Below are positions 18,907 to 34,485 of a stretch of DNA of 64,000 nt, one piece after another. Every line of letters starts with the position of its first letter. The stretch's first letter is position 1. The notes below the pieces were generated by a model. The model had not been told where the DNA came from and ran no database searches. It saw only the letters and a program-made list of their open reading frames with translations. The DNA is taken from positions 1,550,001 through 1,614,000 of the forward strand of contig CAWJGC010000004.1 of the NCBI GenBank assembly GCA_963842355.1, in the 5' to 3' direction. This DNA comes from JASHPR01 sp963842355 (GTDB taxonomy: Bacteria; Actinomycetota; Actinomycetes; Streptosporangiales; Streptosporangiaceae). Both the position numbers and the translations under genes were made by a program.

Positions 18907-19970
18907 CGGCGCCCGGTGACCAGGACCGGCGCCACCGGCAGGCTGACCTGCACGGATGCCCCCGGCGGCATGGCGACTGCCTCGCTGGTCGGACGGTCCA
19001 CCTTGACGGTCACGTCGCCGGACAGCCGCACGCTGACGCGGGTTACCGAGCCGAGGAAGGTCAGGTCGGTCACGATCCCGTTGCCGGCGGGCTGGATCAC
19101 GATGTGCAGGCTCTCGGGCCTGACCAGCACGTCGACCTCCCCGGACAGGCCGGCGGCCATGACGGCGTCGACCGGCACGACCGCGCCGAGCGCGCTGACC
19201 TGGTCCTGGCCGTGCAGCTGTCCCGGCACGCGGTTCATGGTTCCGACGAACTCGGCGACGAACGCGGTGGCCGGCTGGGCGTAGAGCTCGCCGGGGACGG
19301 CGACCTGCTCGAGCCTGCCTTCCTTCATCACGCCGACCCGGTCGGCCATCGAGAGCGCCTCCTCCTGGTCGTGCGTGACGAACAGCGTGGTGGTGCCGAG
19401 CCGCCGCTGCAGCGAGCGGATCTGCTCGCGCAGCTGCAGCCGTACCTTCGCGTCCAGTGCCGACAGCGGCTCGTCGAGGAGCAGCACCCGAGGCTCGATG
19501 GCCAGGGCCCGGGCCAGCGCGACGCGCTGCTGCTGGCCGCCGGACATCTGGTGCGGGTACTTCTTAGCCTGGTCGGTCAGGCCGACCATGTCCAGCAGCT
19601 CGCCGGCCCGCTGGTTCCGCCCGGCCGCGCGCAGCTTGCGCATCCGCAGCCCGAACCCGACGTTGTCGAGGGCCGACATGTTCGGGAACAGGCTGTAGCT
19701 CTGGAACACCATGCCCATGTCGCGCCTGGCCGCCGGGACCGGCGAGATGTCCTGGCCGTCGACGGTGACCGAGCCCGCGTCGGCGGTCTCGAACCCGGCC
19801 AGGATGCGCAGCGCGGTGGTCTTGCCGCAGCCCGACGGGCCGAGCAGGGCCACGAACTCGCCGGGCGCGATCTCCAGCGACAGGCCGTCGAGAGCGCGCA
19901 CGGCGCCGTAGGACCGGCTGAGGGCGCGCAGGACGACCGGCGCGCCCGCGGCGTTACCGGTGGGGCTCAG
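18903..19970 (-). CDS. ABC importer ATP-binding protein (phosphonate/spermidine/Fe type)
   Basis: About 355 residues if read from CTG 19970. Walker A GPSGCGKTTALRIL, signature MSGGQQQRVALARAL, Walker B VLLLDEPLSALD and FVTHDQEEALSMADRV are intact; the C-terminus is a TOBE-like domain. The earliest GTG in frame (19901) would remove the conserved first strand (VVLRALSRSYGAV), so the true start is upstream. Two explanations: CTG 19970, which overlaps the TGA of a 21-codon mini-ORF (CTGA), or ATG 20032 with one base missing in the G-rich run between them. It belongs to the importer with the two permeases and the lipoprotein. Confidence 0.88.
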   Translation of the reverse strand: MSPTGNAAGAPVVLRALSRSYGAVRALDGLSLEIAPGEFVALLGPSGCGKTTALRILAGFETADAGSVTVDGQDISPVPAARRDMGMVFQSYSLFPNMSALDNVGFGLRMRKLRAAGRNQRAGELLDMVGLTDQAKKYPHQMSGGQQQRVALARALAIEPRVLLLDEPLSALDAKVRLQLREQIRSLQRRLGTTTLFVTHDQEEALSMADRVGVMKEGRLEQVAVPGELYAQPATAFVAEFVGTMNRVPGQLHGQDQVSALGAVVPVDAVMAAGLSGEVDVLVRPESLHIVIQPAGNGIVTDLTFLGSVTRVSVRLSGDVTVKVDRPTSEAVAMPPGASVQVSLPVAPVLVTGRR

Positions 19971-20032
19971 ACGCCGCCCCCGGCCCCGGTGCCCGCCCCC
20001 GTGTTCGCGGTCATTCGGGCGTTCGTGGTCAT
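19967..20032 (-). other. 21-codon mini-ORF linking permease and ATPase genes
   Basis: ATG 20032 overlaps the permease stop (ATGA), and the ORF ends in TGA 19969-19967 overlapping the CTG of the ATPase frame. It encodes a Gly/Thr/Ala-rich 21-residue peptide beginning MTTNARMTANTG. It is either a coupling leader peptide or, more simply, the genuine N-terminus of the ATPase separated by a one-base deletion. Confidence 0.4.
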
Positions 20033-20898
20033 TCCGGCTCCCCCGCGGTGAGGTTGGCTTCCTGAGGGGCGACGGTGAACAGGGCCACCTGGGCCCCGCC
20101 CCGCCTGCGTGCGCTCCGGCCGCCGGCCGTCACGATGAGCATCAGCAGGATCCACGTGACGAACAGCGCGAGTAGCGACGCGGCGGTCGACACCGGCCCG
20201 GCGTTCTGCTCGAACTGCACGATCCACACCGGGAACGTCACGTATTCGTCCAGGCTGGCCATGGTGAACTCGCCGAGCACCAGCGCCACCGTAAGGACGG
20301 TGGCCGAAAGCATCGCGGTCCTGATGTTGGGCAGCACGACCCGCCAGAGCGTGGCCGGCCAGCCGGCCCCGAGCGAGTTCGACGCCTCGACCATGGTCTT
20401 CAGGTCGAACGCGCGCAGGCCGGCGTCGAGTGACCGGTAAGCGAACGGCATCGCCAGGATGACGTACACCAGCGCGAGCAGGTACGGCGTGCTCAGCAGG
20501 AACCCGGGCGCCACCTTCAGCACGCCGATGATCAGCACGATCGGCGGGATGACGACCGGCAGGATCGTGATCGCCTCCATGATGCGCCGTATCCGCGGCA
20601 GCCGCAGGTGCACGTAGACGGTGGTGGGCACCATGAGCACCAGCGTGAGGAGCGTGGTGACCACCGCGAGGCGCAGCGAAAGCCCGATCGCGGACGTGAA
20701 GCCGGTATAGCCCACGACCTTGGTGAACGCGCGCAGGCCGGCGAAGCGCAGGGCCGCGTAGAGCGGGATGAGGAAGTAAGCGGCCGCTATGAGCAGGATG
20801 GCCCATCGCCACACCGGGTAGCTGTGCCTGCGGGAGGCCGGCCTGGCGGCCGGCGCTGGCGTCTGCGCTCCGGTCTCAGCGCTCGCTACCGCAGCCAT
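20029..20898 (-). CDS. ABC importer permease, second subunit
   Basis: 289 residues from ATG 20898. Six hydrophobic segments; the binding-protein-dependent transport EAA-like loop reads EASNSLGAGWPATLWRVVLP (about residues 185-204). It resembles the PotC/FbpB-like second permease of polyamine, iron or 2-aminoethylphosphonate importers. It overlaps the first permease by 13 bases, and its stop is overlapped by the ATG of the mini-ORF leading to the ATPase. Open frame upstream of 20898 is a shadow over the first permease. Confidence 0.9.
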   Translation of the reverse strand: MAAVASAETGAQTPAPAARPASRRHSYPVWRWAILLIAAAYFLIPLYAALRFAGLRAFTKVVGYTGFTSAIGLSLRLAVVTTLLTLVLMVPTTVYVHLRLPRIRRIMEAITILPVVIPPIVLIIGVLKVAPGFLLSTPYLLALVYVILAMPFAYRSLDAGLRAFDLKTMVEASNSLGAGWPATLWRVVLPNIRTAMLSATVLTVALVLGEFTMASLDEYVTFPVWIVQFEQNAGPVSTAASLLALFVTWILLMLIVTAGGRSARRRGGAQVALFTVAPQEANLTAGEPE

Positions 20899-21815
20899 CG
20901 GGCCGCCCTTCGCTGCAGGATGACGTAGCCGATCATGACGATCGCGATGATGGCCACCATGATCAGGCCGAGCGCATAGCCGAGGTTCTGCTGCCCGGCC
21001 ACCACGTTGCCGTTGAGGAGCGCCCCGATCTGGATCGGCGTCAGCGCGACGGTGCCGCCGGTCAGGGCCTCGGCGGTGGCGTAGGCGGAGAAGGCGCTGC
21101 CGAACAGCAGCAGCAGGCAGCCGAGGAACGACGGCAGCAGCACCGGGCCGCCCACGTAGCGCCAGTACTGCCAGGTCCGGGCGCCCATGTTGTGCGCCGC
21201 CTCGCGCCAGGCGGGCCGCAGGCCTTCCAGGGCGGGCAGGATGACCAGGACCATGAGCGGGATCTGGAAGTACATGTAGACGATGAACACGCCGAACGCG
21301 TTGTACAGCGTGAAGCCGTGGTTCCAGATGTCGACGCCGAAGACGGCCTTGATCCACCCCGTGACGATGCCGGTGGTGCTGAGCGTCGCGATGAACAGGA
21401 GGGCCAGCGGGACGCCGCCGAAGTTGGCGAACACGCCGGACGCCGTGATCACGACCTGGCGGAGCACGTTGCCGCGCCTGGCCGTGTAGATCGCGTAGGC
21501 GACGAGCAGCCCGAATATCCCCGGCACGATCGAGGAGGCGATCGACAGCAGGATGGAGGTCTTCAGGCCGAGCAGGTAGGTGCCGTGCAGCGCCGTATTG
21601 ATGTTGCTCATCGTGAAGGCGCCGGTGCTGGAACTCCGGAACGAGGCGATCGCGATCGCGACGGTGGGTGCGGCCAGGCCCAGGGCGACGTACACGCCGA
21701 ACGGCACGACGCCCAGCCACCTGAGCGCGCCGCGGAGCGCTGTGGATACCCGGCTAGGCCGGGCCCCGGAGGCGGGCGCCTCCGGGGCGACGGCCTGGGT
21801 CGCGCTTCCCGCCAT
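20886..21815 (-). CDS. ABC importer permease, first subunit
   Basis: 309 residues. After a short Pro/Ala-rich cytosolic tail it has six membrane segments and an EAA loop, REAAHNMGARTWQYWRYVGG (about residues 195-214). It resembles PotB-like permeases. It lies three bases after the substrate-binding lipoprotein gene and overlaps the second permease, consistent with one operon (lipoprotein, two permeases, ATPase, metallophosphoesterase). Confidence 0.9.
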   Translation of the reverse strand: MAGSATQAVAPEAPASGARPSRVSTALRGALRWLGVVPFGVYVALGLAAPTVAIAIASFRSSSTGAFTMSNINTALHGTYLLGLKTSILLSIASSIVPGIFGLLVAYAIYTARRGNVLRQVVITASGVFANFGGVPLALLFIATLSTTGIVTGWIKAVFGVDIWNHGFTLYNAFGVFIVYMYFQIPLMVLVILPALEGLRPAWREAAHNMGARTWQYWRYVGGPVLLPSFLGCLLLLFGSAFSAYATAEALTGGTVALTPIQIGALLNGNVVAGQQNLGYALGLIMVAIIAIVMIGYVILQRRAARWLR

Positions 21816-21818
21816 CGA

Positions 21819-22970
21819 CTAGCCGCCGACTTGCGTCGGCCAGTTCTGGGTGACGACGTTCTCCGCGGCGGCCGACTGCGCCGAGGACGGGAACGTGAGC
21901 GTGCCGGGCGGGGCGGGGGGCAGTGCCGCGTACGCGGTCTTGTTCACGGACCCGTTGGCGACCAGCGTGGACAGCTCGATCGGGCGGGCGAAGCCTTCCA
22001 GCCACAGGTTCTGGCCCTCGGTCGAGTAGAGGTACTCCTCCCACAGCCGGGCGGCGGCCGGGTCGGGCGCGGTGGCGCTGATCGCCTGGTCGTAGTAGGC
22101 CGCGTACGACGCGTCCGACGGGATCACGATCTTGAAGCCCTTGACCACCGGTGAGACTTCCGAGGCCAGCAGGTAGTCCCACCAGATGAGGATCGGCGTC
22201 GTGCCGTTCTGCACCGTGGTCGGCCCGCCGATGGCGGTCGGGACGAAGTTGCCGATCGCCTTCAGGTGCGCGTAGTACTTGATGCCCGGCTCGATGTCGC
22301 CGAACGAGCCGCCGTTGGCCAGTGCCGCGGCGTAGACCGCGGCGAAGGCCGCGCCGGCCGTCGTCGGGCTGTTGTTGAGGCCGATCATGTTCTTGTAGGC
22401 CGGGTTGGTCAGGCTGGCGAACGAGGTCGGCGCCACCTTGACCTTGGCCGGGTCGTAGCCGATGGCCACGTAGCCGCCGTAGTCGGCGTACCAGTCGCCG
22501 TTGGCGTCCTTGGCGTCACCCGGGATGTTGCTCCAGGTCGCCACCTGGTACGGAGCCCAGAGGTGGTCGTTGGCGCCCTCCACGGCGAACGACGGGCCCA
22601 CGTCCACCACGTCGGGCGCGCGGCTCTGGCCTTTGAGCTGCTCCACGGCGGTGATCTCCTGGCCGCTGGAGCCCTCGGGGTTGGCGTCGGTGATCTTGAT
22701 GTGGTACTTCTTGCTGAAGTCGCTCATGATCGTGCCGTAGTTGGCCCAGTTGCTCGGCAGCGTGATGACGTTAAGGTGACCTTCTTGCTCGGCCGCCTTG
22801 ACCAGCGCCGCCATACCGCCGCCCGCGGCCGCCGTGTCGGCCGTCGCCCAGCTTTTCAATCCGCTCGCTGAGCCGCCACTGCTATTGCTGCTGCATCCGG
22901 CGGCCAGCACAACGCTGCCAGCCATCGCTGCAATGGCAGCAACCGTCTTCTTCTTCTTCTTCTTTAGCAC
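21819..22970 (-). CDS. extracellular solute-binding lipoprotein
   Basis: 383 residues from GTG 22970, with GGGGGAAAGG just upstream. The signal peptide is unusual: MLKKKKKKT followed by a hydrophobic stretch and the lipobox LAAGC (residues 22-26), so Cys26 should be lipidated. The mature part starts with a Ser/Gly linker and has the two-lobed binding-protein pattern (INVITLPSNWANYG-like region near residue 68; YVAIGYDP; PILIWWDYLL). It probably captures the importer substrate. Phosphonate specificity is inferred only from the neighbouring oxidoreductase and phosphonatase genes; polyamine or iron remains possible. Confidence 0.88.
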   Translation of the reverse strand: MLKKKKKKTVAAIAAMAGSVVLAAGCSSNSSGGSASGLKSWATADTAAAGGGMAALVKAAEQEGHLNVITLPSNWANYGTIMSDFSKKYHIKITDANPEGSSGQEITAVEQLKGQSRAPDVVDVGPSFAVEGANDHLWAPYQVATWSNIPGDAKDANGDWYADYGGYVAIGYDPAKVKVAPTSFASLTNPAYKNMIGLNNSPTTAGAAFAAVYAAALANGGSFGDIEPGIKYYAHLKAIGNFVPTAIGGPTTVQNGTTPILIWWDYLLASEVSPVVKGFKIVIPSDASYAAYYDQAISATAPDPAAARLWEEYLYSTEGQNLWLEGFARPIELSTLVANGSVNKTAYAALPPAPPGTLTFPSSAQSAAAENVVTQNWPTQVGG

Positions 22971-23218
22971 CCTTTCCCCCTACGACCTGCACAACCACAT
23001 GGTCAGGACGCGAGCATCGTCGCGGGGGAATGTGACGGAAAGATGTCCGTTAGTGGGATATCGGCCATCTGATTCGCTAACGGTGGCGAACCAGAGAAGG
23101 AATTTATGTATCCGTCTTGGTTGTCGGGCGTTCAGGTGAAGTTAATGACTAAGGCGGAAATGCGCAATACAGTCGTGCTGTTCAGCGGGGCTGCCCTGGC
23201 GTAAACTGGTCCGCTGCG
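22971..23218 (-). promoter_or_regulatory. upstream region of importer operon with inverted repeat
   Basis: Lower-GC intergenic stretch upstream of the lipoprotein gene. A perfect 7-bp inverted repeat, CCGTTAG at 23047-23053 and CTAACGG at 23077-23083, encloses 23 bases and could be an operator. Weak promoter-like boxes (TTGCGC, then TAACTT 17 bases on) lie further upstream on the minus strand. No regulator gene is adjacent. Confidence 0.4.
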
Positions 23219-23902
23219 CTACCGGCGCCAGCCGGCGGCGCTGAGCGCGCTGACGTCCGCCTCGCTGCCGTCGAGCCTGACCCGGGCCGCGGCGGTCCGG
23301 CCGAACGCCCACATCGTCAGCTCGGCGGGGGTCCCGGTGACCGTCACCACCGGGGTCTGGGCCTTGGCGGTGATCCGCACCCGCGACCCGACCTTGGTTC
23401 CCGGCCCGGGCTCCGGCGCCGCGTCCCGGGCCAGCTCGACCCCGACGGGCGCCTTCCGCAGCAGGAACCTGGCCAGGCCGAGACGCCGCCAGAGTTCCTC
23501 GGCCAGGCCCGGGGTGATCTCGCGCGGCTCCCAGCCCGGCCGGGCGCGGCGCACGTCTTCGTGGTGGACGAAGTACTCCACCAGGTTGACCCGCTCGTCC
23601 ATCCCGGGCAGCCCGAACACCGACAGCCGGGGCGGCCCGTTCCGGATCGTCTCCACCAGGCGCGGATACGGCGTCCGCTCCGCCAGCGTGCGCTGGACCC
23701 TGCGGGTGTGCCCGGCCAGGGGCCCTCCCAGCACGCCTGCCCCGGCGTCCGGCCGGTGCTCCCTGAGCACCAGGTGCGCGGCGAGATCGAGAGTGGTCCA
23801 CCCCTCGCACAGGGTCGGTTCCCCGGGACCCGCCCGGTCGAGCAGGGCGCATAGGGCAACGCGCTCATCCCGGGCATACCTCATCGTGCGATCGTAGGGC
23901 AC
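23219..23902 (-). CDS. TIGR03085 family (mycothiol-transferase-like fold) protein
   Basis: Up to 227 residues. The N-terminal half is the DinB/MDMPI-like helical bundle of TIGR03085: ARDERVALCALLDRAGP, TLCEGWTTLDLAAHLVLRE and EYFVHHEDVRRA, whose three His residues could form the metal site. The C-terminal half is a small beta-rich domain. Members are conserved in actinobacteria and related to mycothiol-dependent maleylpyruvate isomerase, but their reaction is unknown. The start may be ATG 23902 or the in-frame ATG 23884, which gives the more usual N-terminus (MRYARDER). Confidence 0.85.
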   Translation of the reverse strand: MPYDRTMRYARDERVALCALLDRAGPGEPTLCEGWTTLDLAAHLVLREHRPDAGAGVLGGPLAGHTRRVQRTLAERTPYPRLVETIRNGPPRLSVFGLPGMDERVNLVEYFVHHEDVRRARPGWEPREITPGLAEELWRRLGLARFLLRKAPVGVELARDAAPEPGPGTKVGSRVRITAKAQTPVVTVTGTPAELTMWAFGRTAAARVRLDGSEADVSALSAAGWRR

Positions 23903-24039
23903 CGGTCCGCGGCTGGGAATGGCTGACGAGCGCCGACGAGCGGGGCGGACCGTCCGGCTTATGCTGGCGGCGAAGGTATGCCCGCTGGTGTCCGCGAGGC
24001 CAGGGGGCCCGGAGCGAGCTCGAGCGAGGGGAGCCGCCG

Positions 24040-24755
24040 ATGACCGCGCGCCGTCCCGCAGCCTCGGCTCGCCGCCAGCCGAGGCAGGAGCTGGCGCTGG
24101 TGCTCCTGCTCGGCGCGGCCGGCGCGGGCCTGGTGCTGCTGGCGATGCGACAGGGCTGGGCGCAGGTCGAGACGGCCGCGCCCCGGCCGCTTCCGGCCAG
24201 CGTCATGACGGTATCGGGCCAGGCCCTGGTGCCCGCCGCGAGCGCACTGGCGCTGGCGGCCCTGGCCGGCCTGGCGGCCGTCCTGGCCACCCGGCGGACG
24301 CTGCGCCGTATCGCCGGGATCGTGCTGGCCGGGTTCGGCGCGGGCATCGCCGCGGCGGTCAGCGCCGGGATCTCAGCGGCCGACGTGCGGGCGGCCGCCG
24401 CGGCCGCCGTCGGCTCCCAGGCCGGCGCGGCGCCGGCGCCGGGTCGACCACCGGCGCCGGGTCGGCCGGCGCGGCCGGAACGCCCCTGTCCGGCTTCTCC
24501 GGGCACGTCGTCTGGGCCAGCTTTCCCTGGCGCGGGGCGGCCCTGATCGGCGCGCTCGCGGTGATCGCCGCGGGCGCGCTGGTGACCTGGCGGGCGCAGC
24601 GGCTGCCGGTGATGTCCAGCCGGTTCGACCGGCCCGCGCGGCCGGCCGGAGCGCCGCCCGCCGTCCCCGCGGGGGATCGCGGCTACCGGGGCGGGGATTC
24701 CGCGTCGATCTGGGAGTCGCTGAGCCGCGGCGAGGATCCCACGGGCGCGGATTGA
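24040..24755 (+). CDS. Trp biosynthesis-associated membrane protein, one frame break
   Basis: A conceptual protein of about 238 residues matching the TIGR02234 family that sits upstream of trpC in actinobacteria. Three or four hydrophobic segments are seen: ELALVLLLGAAGAGLVLLA; ALVPAASALALAALAGLAAV; and, after the break, ALIGALAVIAAGALVTW. The C-terminus SIWESLSRGEDPTGAD is typical. The frame changes between about 24,430 and 24,470 inside a GCC/GGC-rich stretch; adding one base restores it. The function of the family is unknown. GAGGGGAG precedes the ATG. It is about 105 bp from trpC. Confidence 0.8.
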
Positions 24756-24859
24756 GGCGGCCGTCTCCGGTCAGGGGCAGGGGTCGTGACCGATAGCTGT
24801 GACGCTCTCGCTAACATCGGGGACGCAAGGCATCCCACCCGAGGGGGCGGCAGAACCGC

Positions 24860-25665
24860 GTGAGCGTGCTCGACGAGATCCTCGAGGGAGTGCGTGCTGA
24901 CCTCGTGACGCGGCAGCGGGATGTCCCGCTCGACCGCCTGAAGGAGGCCGCGGCCCGGGCCCCGTCACCCCGTAACGTCCTGGCTGCGCTCAAAGGCGAG
25001 GACGTAGCGGTCATCGCCGAGGTCAAGCGCGCGAGCCCGTCGAAGGGCGCGCTGGCCGCCATCGCCGATCCCGCGGCGCTGGCCATGGACTACGAGGCCG
25101 GCGGCGCGCGCGTGATCAGCGTCCTGACCGAGACCCGGCGGTTCGGCGGCAGCCTCGAGGACCTGGCCGCGGTCCGGGACGCGGTGCAGGTGCCCGTCCT
25201 GCGCAAGGACTTCGTGATCAGCGCGTACCAGCTCTGGGAGGCGCGGGCGCACGGGGCGGACATGGTGCTGCTCATCGTGGCGGCGCTGCCGCAGAACGCG
25301 CTGGTGTCCCTGGTCGAGCGGGCGGGCTCGATCGACCTGGTCCCGCTGGTCGAGGTGCACACCGAAGCCGAGCTTGACCGCGCGCTCGAGGCGGGGGCGG
25401 AAGTCATCGGCGTCAACGCGCGGAACCTGGCCACGCTCGAGGTCGACCGCAGCGTGTTCCCGCGGCTCGCCCGGCGGGTTCCCGACGGGGTGATCAAGAT
25501 CGCCGAGTCGGGGATCCGCGGCCCGCATGACCTGCTCGCCTACGCGGCCGCGGGCGCCGACGCCGTGCTCGTCGGCGAGAGCCTGGTGACCGGCAAGAAC
25601 CCGCGGTCGGCCGTGGCCGACCTGGTGACCGCGGGCTCACATCCAGCGCTGCGCGGTGACCGGGG

Positions 25666-25669
<4 letters not shown>
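24860..25669 (+). CDS. trpC: indole-3-glycerol phosphate synthase
   Basis: 269 residues from GTG 24860. Closes the indole ring from CdRP in tryptophan synthesis. Family motifs: VIAEVKRASPSKG (catalytic Lys), SVLTETRRFGGSLEDL, VLRKDFVISAYQLWEARA (catalytic Lys in RKDF), GVNARNLATLEVD and IAESGIRGPHDL. Length is normal. The TGA overlaps the TTG of trpB. Confidence 0.97.
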
Positions 25670-26882
<1,213 letters not shown>

Positions 26883-26886
<4 letters not shown>

Positions 26887-27701
26887 GCACGATCTCCGCC
26901 GCGTTCGAGACCGCCGCGCGCGAAAGCCGGGCCGCGCTGGTCGGGTACCTGCCCGCGGGCTTCCCGTCCGTGCCCGGGGCGATCGCGGCCGCGACGGCCA
27001 TGGCCGGGGCGGGGGCCGACATCGTGGAGATCGGCCTGCCGTACTCCGACCCGCTGATGGACGGCCCGGTCATCCAGGAGGCCGCCCACCGGGCGCTGGC
27101 CGGGGGGACCCGGGTCGCCGACGTGCTGCACACCGTACAGGCCGTGGCCGGCACCGGGGTGCCGGTGCTGGTCATGACCTACTGGAACCCGGTCGATCAC
27201 TACGGCGTGGCCGCGTTCGCGCGGGACCTGGCCGGTGCCGGGGGCAGCGGCCTGATCACCCCCGACCTGACCCCGGAAGAGGCCGGGCCGTGGCTGGAGG
27301 CCGCGGCCGCCTGCGCGCTCGACCCGGTCTTCCTGGTCGCGCCCAGCTCGTCGGCCGAGCGCATCAAGCTGATCACCTCGGTGTGCGGCGGCTTCGTGTA
27401 CGCGGCCTCGCTGATGGGCACCACCGGGGCCAGGGACGCGGTGGGCGGCCAGGCGCCCGGGCTGGTCCGGCGGGTCCGGGAGTGCACCAGCCTGCCCGTC
27501 GCGGTCGGGCTCGGCGTCCGCGACCGGGCTCAGGCCGCTGAGGTGGCCGGCTTCGCCGACGGGGTCATCGTGGGGTCCGCGTTCGTCAGCCGCCTCCTCG
27601 ACGCCGAGGACGCTGACGCCGGGATCGCCGCGGTCCGCGACCTGGCCGCGGACCTCGCCGCCGGCGTGCGCGACCGAGCCGGCGCCGTCGCGACTCCGTG
27701 A
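26883..27701 (+). CDS. trpA: tryptophan synthase alpha subunit
   Basis: 272 residues from GTG 26883 (GTGA overlap with trpB). Cleaves indole-3-glycerol phosphate, passing indole to TrpB. Motifs: VGYLPAGFPSV, DIVEIGLPYSDPLMDGPVIQ (catalytic Glu and substrate loop), LITPDLTPEE and VAVGLGVRDRAQA. It ends about 150 bp before gltB. In many relatives lgt (prolipoprotein diacylglyceryl transferase) follows trpA; it is not present here. Confidence 0.97.
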
Positions 27702-27848
27702 CCTGGCAGATCGCAACCCGTGACACATTCTCGTTACAATAGGAACGGAGCCCTGAGCAGCTAGCGCGCTCAGTGAGCTCACCGCAGGGCCAATGTTGTC
27801 CCGACCCGCATGGCACACACGATGGCGGACCGGACGACAGGAGTATTG
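27702..27848 (+). promoter_or_regulatory. gltB promoter and leader
   Basis: TACAAT at 27735-27740 is a good -10 box, with a weak TCGCAA about 18 bases before it. Downstream, the sequence around 27,752-27,790 can fold: CTGAGC...GCTCAG inside an outer GCCCTG...CAGGGC pair. CAGGAG precedes the chosen gltB start. Confidence 0.45.
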
Positions 27849-32624
<4,776 letters not shown>

Positions 32625-32638
32625 GGGGGCTGGTCACG

Positions 32639-34122
<1,484 letters not shown>

Positions 34123-34125
<3 letters not shown>

Positions 34126-34325
34126 CCCCCCGCCGCCCGCCCCCTCGCCTGACCCCGCCGCCGCCCGCCCCCTCGCCTGACCCCGCCGCCGCCCGCCCCC
34201 TCGCCTGACCCCGCCGCCGCCCGCCCCCTCGCCTGACCCCGCCGCCGCCCGCCCCCTCGCCTGACCCCGCCGCCGCCCGCCCCGTTGGCTGACCCGCCGC
34301 CGCCCGCCCCCGTCGCCTGACCCCT
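34123..34325. repeat. 28-bp tandem array after gltD
   Basis: About seven copies of a unit reading TGACCCCGCCGCCGCCCGCC plus CCCTCGCC. TGA occurs at 34123, 34150, 34178, 34206, 34234, 34262, 34290 and 34318. The first TGA is the gltD stop, and the bases just before it look like a further partial unit. Because 28 is not a multiple of three, each copy places a stop in a different frame. No spacers, so it is not a CRISPR array. Confidence 0.9.
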
Positions 34326-34485
34326 CCAGCGAAAAGTGGTCATAAGTGGCTGTGGGAACGACCAATTCGGCACACTTTTCGGCTCCGGAGCCGGGGTTAT
34401 CCACAAGGAGGCGCGACTGGAGGCCGTCATCCACAGCTTCCGGCGCCCGGATGCGGGGCGGCGGGGCGACCGGGATCGTCGGACT
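34326..34485. other. intergenic region with 9-bp inverted repeat and DnaA-box-like site
   Basis: CGAAAAGTG (34330-34338) and CACTTTTCG (34373-34381) form a perfect 9-bp inverted repeat 34 bases apart. TTATCCACA at 34397-34405 matches the DnaA-box consensus, and a second ATCCACA lies about 30 bases on. The function is unknown; an operator or terminator for the flanking genes is possible. Confidence 0.5.

Noticed and set aside
22971..23218. Riboswitch before the solute-binding lipoprotein
   Set aside because: No conserved riboswitch core seen; only a simple inverted repeat and weak promoter-like boxes.
34397..34405. Replication origin at a DnaA-box-like site
   Set aside because: A single box, with no dnaA, dnaN or parB and no AT-rich unwinding region.
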